Positions 7,979 to 15,593 of a stretch of DNA of 21,620 bases are shown one piece after another. Made by a program: the position numbers and the translations under genes. A model generated the notes under the pieces. It had not been told where the DNA came from. It did no database searches and was given only the letters and a program-made list of their open reading frames with translations. The stretch is taken from contig SFWW01000028.1 in assembly GCA_004559845.1 (NCBI GenBank), positions 1-21,620 of the forward strand, written 5' to 3'. The DNA is from a bacterium (GTDB taxonomy: Bacteria > Bacteroidota > Bacteroidia > Bacteroidales > Muribaculaceae). Within the stretch, counting starts at the first letter, position 1, and each line of letters opens with the position of its first letter.

Positions 7979-7986
7979 TATCTTTG
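7979..7986 (+). promoter_or_regulatory. Probable -7 promoter element of dnaX
   Basis: TATCTTTG is an exact TAnnTTTG box 38 bases before the dnaX start codon. No TTTG-like -33 element is seen at the proper distance (the region is G/T-rich), so the promoter call is partial. Confidence 0.45.
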
Positions 7987-8024
7987 TGGTTGGAAAAAAA
8001 TAACTTTTTGATGCTATTAGCCCT

Positions 8025-9779
8025 ATGAGTGAAAACTATATTGTTTCGGCAAGGAAATACCGCCCGGCGAGTTTTGGCACGGTGGTGGGGCAACAAGCGC
8101 TTACACACACGCTAAAAACCGCGATAGTGAACAACAAATTGGCACACGCTTATTTGTTTTGCGGTCCGCGCGGTGTGGGCAAAACCACTTGTGCGCGCAT
8201 CTTTGCCAAAGCCATCAATTGCGAGCATCTCACTGCCGCCGGAGAGCCATGCAATACGTGCGAATCGTGTAAGGCGTTCAACGAGCAGCGCTCCTACAAT
8301 ATTGTGGAATTAGATGCCGCGAGCAATAACTCGGTGGACGATATTCGCACCATTGTGGAGCAAGTACGCATTCCGCCGCAAGTGGGGCGCTATCGGGTGT
8401 TTATCATCGATGAGGTGCACATGCTCACCACTTCGGCGTTCAACGCATTTTTGAAAACCCTGGAAGAGCCGCCCGAATATGCCATTTTTATTTTGGCTAC
8501 CACAGAAAAGCAAAAAATTATCCCCACCATTCTGTCGCGCTGCCAAATCTACGATTTTGCACGCATTCGCGTGCCCGACATCGTGGAGCAACTGAAATAC
8601 ATCAGTGCCGACCGCGGCGTGAAGGCGGATGTGGCGGCGCTGAATGTGATAGCGCAAAAAGCCGATGGCGCCATGCGCGATGCGCTGTCGATTTTCGACC
8701 AAGTGTCGGCATCGTGCGAGGGCAATATCACCTACGAAGGCACGATTGAAAACCTCAATGTGCTCGACCACGACTATTATTTCCGCCTTGATGAAGCGTT
8801 TTTGAAGAGCGACATACCGTCGGCATTGCTCATCTACAAAGAGATACGCGAACGCGGATTTGATTCGCAATTCTTTATCAACGGTTTGGCACAGCATTTT
8901 CGCGATTTGATGGTGGCGAGCAATGAGCAAACCGTGGTGCTGCTCGAAATGAACGACGAAGTGGCACAACGCTTTGTGGCACAGTCGCGGAAGTTTGCCC
9001 CGTCGTATTTCTATCGGGTGATGGATTTGTGCAACTATTGCGACCTGAATTATCGCGAAGCGAGCAATAAGCAATTTCTCGTGGAACTCACGTTGATAAA
9101 AATTTGCCAATTGCTCACCGGACCTATGCCGCCCGCCGGTGGAGGTCAGCCGCCCGTGAAGAAGATGCAGGCGCCTGCAGCAAGTGCTCCGCAAGGTAGT
9201 GGTAGCGCATCAGCCGCACCGCAAGCCTCGGCACCACAACCTGTGCAAGCTGCCGCACCGCAAGCCTCTGCGCCACAAGCTGTGCAAGCTCCGGCACCGC
9301 CGGCAAAGGGCGCTCCGGCATCGAATGTGCCGCGCATCCTCATCCATAAGCATCAACCTGCACCACAACCATCCACCGCTCCTGCGCCCAAAGCGCAGGA
9401 GCTGGAAGTGGGGGGAAATTCACCCATCACCGACGCCAACTTTCGGCAGGCGTGGACCACCTACCACGAAAAGCACACCAAATCTATTATCGTGGCAAAT
9501 GCTATGAAGCGACAATTGCCCGAAAAAGTGGGCGAAGCGCACTATAAGATGCTCACTTTCAATAAGGGCGAAACGGATTTTGTGAAGAGCGAAATGCCGA
9601 GCATTATCCAATTTCTGAAACGCGAACTCCATCATTCCGCCATCGTGATTGATGTGGAAACCGATACCACGAAAACCGCACCCACTATCCTTACCGACCA
9701 TGAAGTGGTGCAATCTCTCCTGGAGCACCGCCCCGAATTCAAGCAATTCATGCAGGATTTCCAATTATCGATTCTCTAA
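8025..9779 (+). CDS. dnaX: DNA polymerase III subunit gamma/tau
   Basis: Clamp-loader ATPase of the replisome: it loads the beta sliding clamp and, as tau, bridges polymerase and helicase. The 584-residue product begins MSENYIVSARKYRP, the usual N-terminus in this phylum. Walker A is GPRGVGKT (47-54), zinc ligands are Cys66, Cys76, Cys79 and Cys82, Walker B is DEVH (129-132), sensor 1 is LATT (157-160) and the SRC arginine-finger motif is at 171-173. AAA+ domains I-III run to about 365. A Pro/Ala/Gln-rich linker (about 368-455) follows, containing a 13-residue duplication, then a C-terminal domain (about 460-584) typical of long tau forms. The ORF is uninterrupted. I see no E. coli-type A-AAA-AAG slippery site, so a separate gamma form is not predicted. 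It is convergent with porZ. Confidence 0.97.
   Translation: MSENYIVSARKYRPASFGTVVGQQALTHTLKTAIVNNKLAHAYLFCGPRGVGKTTCARIFAKAINCEHLTAAGEPCNTCESCKAFNEQRSYNIVELDAASNNSVDDIRTIVEQVRIPPQVGRYRVFIIDEVHMLTTSAFNAFLKTLEEPPEYAIFILATTEKQKIIPTILSRCQIYDFARIRVPDIVEQLKYISADRGVKADVAALNVIAQKADGAMRDALSIFDQVSASCEGNITYEGTIENLNVLDHDYYFRLDEAFLKSDIPSALLIYKEIRERGFDSQFFINGLAQHFRDLMVASNEQTVVLLEMNDEVAQRFVAQSRKFAPSYFYRVMDLCNYCDLNYREASNKQFLVELTLIKICQLLTGPMPPAGGGQPPVKKMQAPAASAPQGSGSASAAPQASAPQPVQAAAPQASAPQAVQAPAPPAKGAPASNVPRILIHKHQPAPQPSTAPAPKAQELEVGGNSPITDANFRQAWTTYHEKHTKSIIVANAMKRQLPEKVGEAHYKMLTFNKGETDFVKSEMPSIIQFLKRELHHSAIVIDVETDTTKTAPTILTDHEVVQSLLEHRPEFKQFMQDFQLSIL
9213..9290 (+). repeat. 39-bp tandem duplication in the dnaX linker
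   Basis: Two 39-bp units (9213-9251 and 9252-9290) differing at only a few positions. They encode AAPQASAPQPVQA followed by AAPQASAPQAVQA in the disordered Pro/Ala linker of tau. The reading frame is kept because the unit is 13 codons. Confidence 0.8.
9378..9402 (+). other. Perfect 10-bp hairpin inside dnaX
   Basis: GCTCCTGCGC (9378-9387) and GCGCAGGAGC (9393-9402) are perfectly complementary around CCAAA. The hairpin sits in the linker coding region, encoding APAPKAQEL, just upstream of a run of six G (9410-9415). It may be chance, a transcript-folding element or a pause site. Confidence 0.6.
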
Positions 9780-9783
9780 GACG

Positions 9784-9817
9784 CTATAGATCCTATAGAC
9801 GCTATAGATGCTATAGG
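9784..9817. repeat. CTATAGNNN 9-bp tandem array, locus 1 (between dnaX and porZ)
   Basis: About four copies of a 9-bp unit (CTATAGATC, CTATAGACG, CTATAGATG, CTATAGG) fill the 47-base gap between the convergent dnaX and porZ stop codons. The same unit occurs at 12333-12395 and 21283-21370. Confidence 0.8.
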
Positions 9818-9826
9818 GGGGGGTGG

Positions 9827-12136
9827 TTAGCGGATGATGAGGATTTTGGTGACGGCGGCTTCGCTGCCATCGGCTTGCGAGGCAAACACGAAGTATACGC
9901 CGCTGCGCACGCGTTCTGCGCCATCCACGGTGCCATCCCAGGTGCATGCGCCGCCCACACTTTTGAGTTGCTTCACCACATTGCCGGCAGCATCGGCAAT
10001 CTTCACTAAAGAATTTTCCATCAGTCCGGTGATGGTGATGAGCCCATAGTAGTCGGGGGTGACAGGATTGGGGTAGGCATACACTTGGCTGTAGCTGTTT
10101 TCGCCGGGCGTGCTATTGGTGTAGTATGCCATCATGCCGTTGGCTGTGGTGAGATACACCGCGTTGGAGTTGGGGTCGGCGCACACGCGATACACCACAT
10201 CGCTCAGCAGCGGCGAATTGGAGGTGTTGAATTGCGAAATCACGGAGGTGCCATCTGCGCTCACCAAAAACAATCCCGAGCCATTGGTGGCAATCCATTT
10301 TCGATTGGCGGCATCCACTGCGATATGCGCCACTGCGATGCCATTGAGCAGATAGTCGGCAAGGTTGGTGCCATCGTTGCGCGGCACTTTGATATGGTTG
10401 AGGCGGAAATCGGTAGAGAAGGCATCGTTGGGGTTAAACACCAGCACGCCATTGTTGGTGCCCATCCACACGTTGCCGTTGAGGTCTTCGCAAAGCGAGT
10501 AGATGTAGTTCCACGAAATCACATTGCCATCTTGGTCGTAGACCGAGCCGGAAGAATAGGATTTGGTGCGCGGTTGCGACGTGGGGGAGCCGCCATCGTT
10601 GATAAAGAACAGCGATTCGCCGAAATCACCGCGCGAAAACACCTTCATATCGCTACTTTTCAGCGTGAGTAGCACCGAGCGCTTCGAAGCCACCGCCTCC
10701 GGCACATTCACCGTAATCCAATCGCTTGCGCTCACCGTGGCAAGCGCTTGTTTATCCTTCGGCAACACAAAGAAATTGCTGCCAATGGGTGCGCTCGATT
10801 GTACAGCCCAGAGGTTGCCACCGCGGTCGATAGCGATGGTAGGGTGGCAGTAGTAGCCGCCGAGCGCATGCTCCATGGGCGAATTTTTCCAGTTGTAGGT
10901 GTTCACCACCTTCCCATTGGTCACCTTATGCACGCCATTCCACCAGTTGCCCATGAAATAGGTGTCGGCATCAGCCGGAGTAAACACCGGGTAATAGCTA
11001 CCGCCATTTTCGATGGTAGGCTCCGGCGTTACATCCGCGATGGTCACCCCGTCGAACGTGTTCACCCCGGTAGGCAAATTTTGCTCGTTGATCCACTGGT
11101 TGGCGCCGGTAGAGCTCACATAGAGTTTGCGTTGTGCATCATTGTATGTCAAATAGTAAGGGGTTTCAAACGAAAGTGCTATGGGCTTATAGAACGTCTC
11201 GTCGGTTGCCTTATGCAAGCCGTTTTCGCCCACTGCCCACAGCGTGCCGTCGCCGTCTTTGTAGGCGCTATACATTTGTTTGCCGCCCTCCACCTTCGAC
11301 AGATGAGCGCCGGCGGCATCGAGTGTGAGATAGCATTCGGCATCAAAGCAATTTATCAGATAGCCCGAAGGTGTGGCTTGCACATCGTAGGCATAGTAGG
11401 GCTGCGATTCCTGGATAGCGGCAGAGGGCTGTTCAGGTTGGTCAAAATTCATTTCCGCTATGAAAGTCCATCCCGTGAGTAGCAGCAAGCGATTGTTGGT
11501 GATAGGGCGCAGTCGTCCGTCATCGTTGGTGAAGTTGGCCTTCAAAAGTGGCATCGAGCCGATGGTTTCGTAGTGTTGGTTCGCCCATCCGTAGTGCAGA
11601 TTGTTACCCTCGCTCAGTAGCAGATAGCCATTCATTTCCGCCACCGACGCCACCTTCTGCCCGAAAATGCGCGATTCCTTCACCTCCCACTTCTTATCGT
11701 TGATCACCACATATCCGAAATCGGTGGCGAGATACACGCGTCCCTCGGCAGAGAAAGTCACATCGTTGATGGTTTTCGACTGAGTGAGCGAAGCCTCCTT
11801 AATGTAAGGCATATTCACCACCTCACCTTCCGAGGTGATGACATCGATATTGGAATTGTTGTACACAATCATCAGATAGGAGCGGAAAGGATTGAAATAC
11901 ACATTCTTAACCGCCACATCGTTGAGATAATTGCCACGGTTGAGGCTTTCATTTTCGAGGGTTTGCTTATCGAAGCAATAGAGGCAACCGCTCACCAGGT
12001 AATACACCTTATCGTCGGTGTCGATCACGTTTTGCGTTTTGGTTCCCACAAAAGAGGGAAACACTTGCCATTGGGAAGCCCAGGCGCAGGAGGCAGCCAC
12101 AGCTACTATCAGAAGTGAGATTGCTTTTTTCATCAT
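9827..12136 (-). CDS. porZ: Type IX secretion system protein PorZ (two-propeller surface protein)
   Basis: In Porphyromonas gingivalis, PorZ is a surface subunit of the T9SS attachment complex that helps link cargo to anionic lipopolysaccharide. This 769-residue product has nearly the length reported for that protein. A signal peptide covers about 1-20 (MMKKAISLLIVAVAASCAWA), with the second ATG also possible. The mature N-terminus QWQVFPSFVGTKTQNVID fits the PorZ N-terminal propeller. Two beta-propellers occupy roughly 22-330 and 330-680, with two-component-regulator-propeller repeats (SLCEDLNGNVWMGTNNGVLVF, DAANRKWIATNGSGLFLV). A T9SS-type C-terminal domain starts at YAYPNP (686-691) and ends GVYFVF...KILIIR. 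It stands alone here rather than beside other por genes. The alternative, a generic two-component-regulator-propeller protein, is less likely given the length and C-terminal domain. Confidence 0.85.
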   Translation of the reverse strand: MMKKAISLLIVAVAASCAWASQWQVFPSFVGTKTQNVIDTDDKVYYLVSGCLYCFDKQTLENESLNRGNYLNDVAVKNVYFNPFRSYLMIVYNNSNIDVITSEGEVVNMPYIKEASLTQSKTINDVTFSAEGRVYLATDFGYVVINDKKWEVKESRIFGQKVASVAEMNGYLLLSEGNNLHYGWANQHYETIGSMPLLKANFTNDDGRLRPITNNRLLLLTGWTFIAEMNFDQPEQPSAAIQESQPYYAYDVQATPSGYLINCFDAECYLTLDAAGAHLSKVEGGKQMYSAYKDGDGTLWAVGENGLHKATDETFYKPIALSFETPYYLTYNDAQRKLYVSSTGANQWINEQNLPTGVNTFDGVTIADVTPEPTIENGGSYYPVFTPADADTYFMGNWWNGVHKVTNGKVVNTYNWKNSPMEHALGGYYCHPTIAIDRGGNLWAVQSSAPIGSNFFVLPKDKQALATVSASDWITVNVPEAVASKRSVLLTLKSSDMKVFSRGDFGESLFFINDGGSPTSQPRTKSYSSGSVYDQDGNVISWNYIYSLCEDLNGNVWMGTNNGVLVFNPNDAFSTDFRLNHIKVPRNDGTNLADYLLNGIAVAHIAVDAANRKWIATNGSGLFLVSADGTSVISQFNTSNSPLLSDVVYRVCADPNSNAVYLTTANGMMAYYTNSTPGENSYSQVYAYPNPVTPDYYGLITITGLMENSLVKIADAAGNVVKQLKSVGGACTWDGTVDGAERVRSGVYFVFASQADGSEAAVTKILIIR

Positions 12137-12278
12137 AATTGCAAATGAATTGGAGGCGCGCCCCGCAAAGGCGCACGATTACTAACTATATAACGCACGA
12201 CATCAAAAAAAATTGTTTGAATTTTGGATGGGGTGTGGGTTTGGTGGCTTGGCTTGGCGGGTTGGTGGCTTAAGATGT

Positions 12279-12317
12279 ATGGAAATGAACAAAAAGTCGG
12301 CTTCGCCGAAAAAAACT
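12279..12317. repeat. Short copy of the intergenic AAAAAGTCGG/hairpin element
   Basis: 12279-12300 matches 7691-7712 at 21 of 22 bases, ending in AACAAAAAGTCGG. It is followed directly by CTTCGCCGAAAAAAACT, which matches the sequence after the second AAAAAGTCGG copy at 7874-7883. The 161-base stretch between the two direct repeats at 7703-7883 is absent here. On the minus strand TCGGCGAAGCCGA followed by CTTTTTG could terminate the tonB transcript about 200 bases past its stop. Confidence 0.65.
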
Positions 12318-12332
12318 TTGCCTCCGGTGGGT

Positions 12333-12395
12333 GCTATAGCTGTTATAGTTGCTATAGTTGCTATAGTTGCTATAGAGGCTATAGAGGGGATAGTA
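12333..12395. repeat. CTATAGNNN 9-bp tandem array, locus 2 (between porZ and tonB)
   Basis: Seven 9-bp units, mostly GCTATAGTT and GCTATAGAG, with degenerate ends (GTTATAGTT, GGGATAGTA). The array lies in the 372-base gene-free gap 12137-12508, which also holds the short hairpin element (12279-12317) and a double hairpin (12442-12474). No convincing coding sequence was seen in the gap. Confidence 0.8.
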
Positions 12396-12441
12396 GAGTG
12401 GGGGGCGATTTTGCCCTACCTGCGGGGTGGCGTTGTGGGGC

Positions 12442-12474
12442 GGGCGCAAAATATTGCGCCCCCTACATAGGGGG
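12442..12474. repeat. REP-like overlapping double hairpin
   Basis: GGGCGCAA-AATA-TTGCGCCC (12442-12461) overlaps CCCCCTA-CA-TAGGGGG (12459-12474). The two stems share the C-run, so they are mutually exclusive. No T-run follows on either strand, which argues against a simple terminator. Confidence 0.6.
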
Positions 12475-12508
12475 TGTATGCGGGTTGGGGGTGCGGAGGA
12501 AAGGGGGA

Positions 12509-13330
12509 TTATTTGAAGCTCCAGATGATGGTGCCGGTGCCGTTAGTGGTGCGGTTGGTGGGCACTGAGAAACGGCTTTTGAGCGATTCTCGTTCGCAAT
12601 TGGCACGCACGTCGGCGTGTTTCCATGCTTCGCCGGTGCCGCTCACTGCCTTTGCTTCAATCACATTGCCACGTGCATTTACCGTTACTTTCACGGTGAT
12701 GGAGCCCTCGTAGCGGCTGTGGGGGCGTCCCCAGTGGGAGCGCGTGTAGCCCACCAATCCCGATCCGATGGTGCCGTGGCCATTGATGTCGCCCACATTC
12801 GAACCGCCGGATGGCGACCCTTGAGTGGCACCTTTGCCGGCGCCCGCGCCGAACGCGTTTTTCATTTTTTTGTCGGTTTCGGTTTCTCGTGATGCTCCGC
12901 CTTGGCTCCGCTTGTTGGCGGGTTTGGCGTTAGGTTTAGTGTTAGGCTTCGATGCACCGCTTGGCTTCGTGTCGTCGCTTTTTTTCACCTTCATAGGTGA
13001 GGGTTTGTTATTTGTGAGCGTGTTGGGCGGCACCGGAGCTTGTTTACCTGCGTCGGTCATTTCGTCGCCCTCCGGGCTATTGGCGGTGGAATTGTTTTCC
13101 GTTGTTTCCGGTTCTGCTTGTTCGTTGGTTTCGCTTTCCGTAGGGTCGGGCGTTTCCCCGATTTTAGCCAGCATATCGCCTCCGGCGTCCTCCATCATGG
13201 TCACGTAGGGCTGTTCTTTAGGCGGCACCACCACTCCCGGCAGCACATATAAAAACATAAAGAGCAGCACTACCAAAGTGATGATGGCAGTGATAGCGGC
13301 GGCTATTATTTCATTTTTTCTTTCATTCAT
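12509..13330 (-). CDS. tonB: TonB family energy transducer
   Basis: Predicted periplasm-spanning energy transducer that would link the ExbB-ExbD proton motor to outer-membrane transporters. The 273-residue product has a short cytoplasmic N-terminus, one transmembrane helix (about 8-32, AAAITAIITLVVLLFMFLYV) and a long low-complexity periplasmic region (about 40-190) rich in Glu, Thr, Asn, Pro, Lys and Gly. A TonB-type C-terminal domain follows at about 195-273 (YEGSITVKVTVNARGNVIEAKAV...). Its ATG overlaps the exbD stop codon in an ATGA, implying translational coupling. It is the last gene of the pdxJ-exbB-exbD-tonB run. The classical Pro-Glu/Pro-Lys rod is only weakly developed, so a TolA-like envelope role is an alternative. 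Confidence 0.85.
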   Translation of the reverse strand: MNERKNEIIAAAITAIITLVVLLFMFLYVLPGVVVPPKEQPYVTMMEDAGGDMLAKIGETPDPTESETNEQAEPETTENNSTANSPEGDEMTDAGKQAPVPPNTLTNNKPSPMKVKKSDDTKPSGASKPNTKPNAKPANKRSQGGASRETETDKKMKNAFGAGAGKGATQGSPSGGSNVGDINGHGTIGSGLVGYTRSHWGRPHSRYEGSITVKVTVNARGNVIEAKAVSGTGEAWKHADVRANCERESLKSRFSVPTNRTTNGTGTIIWSFK

Positions 13331-13842
13331 TGCTGCTGAGGCGTTGAAGAGTTGGCAGGGTTAGCGTTGTTTGGTTGAGGTGTGGTGGCGAGCTCAGGGT
13401 TATCCGTTTCCGCGTTAGAAGAAGGTTTAGTGGCAAGCACCACCTTCAGTCCCACTTTCGTGCCCATATCCAGTATGTCCACAATTTTTCCATAGTTCAC
13501 GGATTCGTCGGCGTGCAGCGCCACAAATTGTTGTTCCTTGCTGCTGCCATTTTTCACGCTTTCCAAAAATCCTTTGAGTTGCGCGTCGTCCACGCGTCGA
13601 GCCGTGCCCTCATTGAGCGAATCCGCTTCCGTGACCCACACCTGCTGCAGGCTATCGATATAAATTCTGCTCGAAGGCTTCAGCTGAGTGGTTTGGCTGC
13701 TTTGTGGCAAATTCACTTCCACAGCCGATGGGAACACGAAGGTGGAGGTAACCATAAAGAAAATGAGCAGCAAAAACACCACATCCGTCATCGACGACAT
13801 GCTAAAAGCGCTTTGAGTTTCGTGTTGTCGTTTTAGTGCCAT
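13327..13842 (-). CDS. exbD: ExbD/TolR family biopolymer transport protein
   Basis: Proton-channel partner of ExbB in the inner membrane. The 171-residue product has a cytoplasmic N-terminus (MALKRQHETQSAFS), a single transmembrane helix at about 17-36 containing the essential protonatable Asp20 (SMTDVVFLLLIFFMV), and a periplasmic domain at about 40-142. The C-terminus (about 143-171) is an Asn/Pro/Thr/Gln-rich tail ending in three Gln. Its stop overlaps the tonB start by four bases, and it begins 30 bases after exbB. The context fits a Ton rather than a Tol system: a TonB-like gene follows and there are no tolB or pal genes in view. Confidence 0.9.
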   Translation of the reverse strand: MALKRQHETQSAFSMSSMTDVVFLLLIFFMVTSTFVFPSAVEVNLPQSSQTTQLKPSSRIYIDSLQQVWVTEADSLNEGTARRVDDAQLKGFLESVKNGSSKEQQFVALHADESVNYGKIVDILDMGTKVGLKVVLATKPSSNAETDNPELATTPQPNNANPANSSTPQQQ

Positions 13843-13872
13843 GGTTAAATAAAAATAGATGCGTTGAGGGGT

Positions 13873-14556
13873 TTATTTAGCGGGTTCGTTGAGCAAGTCC
13901 ATAAATTCCATGGTGCTGTTTTCGAGTTTGTTCATCACCTTCTTCACGCGTGAAGAGAGGAAATTGTAGGCAAACATGGCAATGATGCCCACTATCAAAC
14001 CCGCCACTGTGGTGACCAGCGCCTCATAGATGCCTTGCGAAAGCACGGTTACATTAGCGCTTGAGCCTGCACCTGCGAGCGCCATAAATGCTTGCACCAT
14101 ACCGGTCACGGTGCCCAGGAAGCCAATCATAGGCGCTCCTGCCGCAGTGGTAGCGAGCCAAGAGAAACCCTTTTCGAGTTTGCTGATTTCGATATTTCCC
14201 ACATTTTCCACAGCGATTAGCACATCGTTCATAGGTCGTCCGATGCGGCTGATACCCTTATCAATCATGCGGCTCGAAGGCGAGTTGGTGTTTTTGCACA
14301 ATTGTCGAGCCTCGTCGATTTGTCCGGCGTGGATAAAATTCTTGATTTTTTGCATAAAGTCGTTATCCTCATGTGCCGCTTGGCTGATAGCGAAAATGCG
14401 TTCAAAAAAGATGTAGATACTCACGATGGCGAGCAGTGCCAAAGGAATCATAATCCATCCGCCCTTCAGGGTAAGGTCCCAAAGGCTTTCGTTCGCCACT
14501 ACTTCGCCTGCGGTGGCGGCAGGGGCTTGTGCCAAAATCAAGTGAAGTGCTGTCAT
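13873..14556 (-). CDS. exbB: ExbB/MotA/TolQ family proton channel protein
   Basis: Forms the pentameric inner-membrane channel that, with ExbD, converts proton motive force into mechanical work on TonB. The 227-residue product has three transmembrane segments: about 33-53 (GGWIMIPLALLAIVSIYIFF), about 133-163 (LATTAAGAPMIGFLGTVTGM, the conserved ExbB/TolQ core) and about 168-200 (QGIYEALVTTVAGLIVGIIA). A cytoplasmic domain lies between the first two. The short N-terminus before helix 1 is Ala-rich. It lies 105 bases after pdxJ and 30 bases before exbD on the same strand, an order I recall from other Bacteroidales genomes. Confidence 0.92.
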   Translation of the reverse strand: MTALHLILAQAPAATAGEVVANESLWDLTLKGGWIMIPLALLAIVSIYIFFERIFAISQAAHEDNDFMQKIKNFIHAGQIDEARQLCKNTNSPSSRMIDKGISRIGRPMNDVLIAVENVGNIEISKLEKGFSWLATTAAGAPMIGFLGTVTGMVQAFMALAGAGSSANVTVLSQGIYEALVTTVAGLIVGIIAMFAYNFLSSRVKKVMNKLENSTMEFMDLLNEPAK

Positions 14557-14661
14557 TGTCTTGTGTATGAAAGATTATATGCGTTGATAAAAAATTTAAA
14601 AGAGTCAAAATAATAAAAATGCATCGGCAAAACACACCGTCATCATTTTAGAAGCAAGAAC

Positions 14662-15375
14662 TTACTTCAAGCAATCTTTGTAAGCCTTTATGGTGCTTTC
14701 CAAGCCCATATACAAGGCATCGCTGATGAGGCTGTGCCCAATCGACACCTCCAAAAGGTGAGGCACATGTTCTTTAAAGTACTTTAGGTTTTGCAAATTC
14801 AGGTCGTGCCCGGCGTTCACGCCCACGCCCACCTTATGGGCTGCTTCAGCCGCCTTTGTGAAAGGCGCCACAGCGGCTTGAGGGTCTTTTTCATAAAGTG
14901 TGGCATAGGGTTCGGTGTAGAGTTCCACCCGGTCGGTGCCCGTTTTGGCAGCCAAACGAATATTTTCTTCATCGGTTCCCACAAAAATGCTGGTGCGTAT
15001 GCCGGCTTCTTTCAGCCTATCCACCACCGAAGTGAGAAAATCCAGATGCTCCGCCACCACCCATCCTGCCGACGAGGTGAGTGCATCGGGTGCATCGGGC
15101 ACCAAGGTTACTTGCGAAGGCTTAGCCATCAGCACCAAATTGATAAAATCTTCGCTTGGGTAGCCTTCAATGTTGAATTCCGTGCGAAGGAGCGGTCGTA
15201 ATGCAAACACATCGTGGTGCTTGATATGTCGCTCATCGGGGCGAGGGTGCACAGTGATGCCATCGGCGCCGAATCGCTCGCAATCCATAGCCACCGATTC
15301 CACATTAGGCACATTACCGCCACGTGCATTGCGCAGTGTGGCCACTTTATTGATATTTACACTTAAATTTACCAT
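14662..15375 (-). CDS. pdxJ: Pyridoxine 5'-phosphate synthase
   Basis: Last step of the DXP-dependent vitamin B6 pathway: condenses 1-deoxy-D-xylulose 5-phosphate with 3-amino-2-oxopropyl phosphate to pyridoxine 5'-phosphate, in the cytosol. The product is 237 residues with the start at 15375 (MVNLSVNINKVATLRNARGG). The in-frame ATG at 15486 would add 37 residues unlike any PdxJ N-terminus. Visible family motifs are NINKVATLRNARG (7-19), ADGITVHPRPDERHI (near 37-51), the phosphate-binding VGVNAGHDLNL and the C-terminal EVSIGHSLISDALYMGL. Compared with E. coli, the NIDH motif reads NINK, which I recall as usual in Bacteroidota. It is first in the run leading to exbB-exbD-tonB and divergent from nadK. 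The 218-base gap 15376-15593 is AT-rich with no clear full promoter. Confidence 0.95.
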   Translation of the reverse strand: MVNLSVNINKVATLRNARGGNVPNVESVAMDCERFGADGITVHPRPDERHIKHHDVFALRPLLRTEFNIEGYPSEDFINLVLMAKPSQVTLVPDAPDALTSSAGWVVAEHLDFLTSVVDRLKEAGIRTSIFVGTDEENIRLAAKTGTDRVELYTEPYATLYEKDPQAAVAPFTKAAEAAHKVGVGVNAGHDLNLQNLKYFKEHVPHLLEVSIGHSLISDALYMGLESTIKAYKDCLK

Positions 15376-15593
15376 CTCAGTATGTATCCTTTTTTTACTT
15401 TTTTTTAGAGATGTGGCACCACAAGGGTGGGCATATCCAAAAAAAATTGTAAATTTGTCGCACATCGCGAGGCCATGACCCGTCATTGCCTCTCAATATT
15501 TTGCAAAAGTAGCAAGAATTAGACAATAATAAAAGCAAAATATGCTTAAATAGCCAAATCTTTGCTATATATTCACCAAATTTCAGTACAAAA

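Noticed and set aside
8310..9194. 294-codon open frame on the minus strand opposite dnaX
   Set aside because: Antisense to the conserved AAA+ region of dnaX, with Arg/His-rich composition and no recognisable motif.
9410..9416. Possible slippery heptamer G-GGG-GGA in dnaX
   Set aside because: The strong hairpin lies upstream rather than downstream, and the -1 frame does not reach a prompt stop, so E. coli-type gamma production is not supported.
10085..11482. Two long plus-strand open frames opposite porZ
   Set aside because: Composition (His, Gly, Ala, Val runs) fits antisense readings of the porZ propeller; there is no start context or domain.
12213..12568. Short plus-strand open frames encoding Cys-Tyr-Ser repeats
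   Set aside because: They are translations of the CTATAGNNN array and overlap the tonB 3' end; no start context or conservation signal is visible.
15376..15486. Longer pdxJ start at 15486
   Set aside because: The added 37 residues (MTGHGLAMCDK...) do not resemble any PdxJ N-terminus; MVNLSVNINK at 15375 fits the family start.
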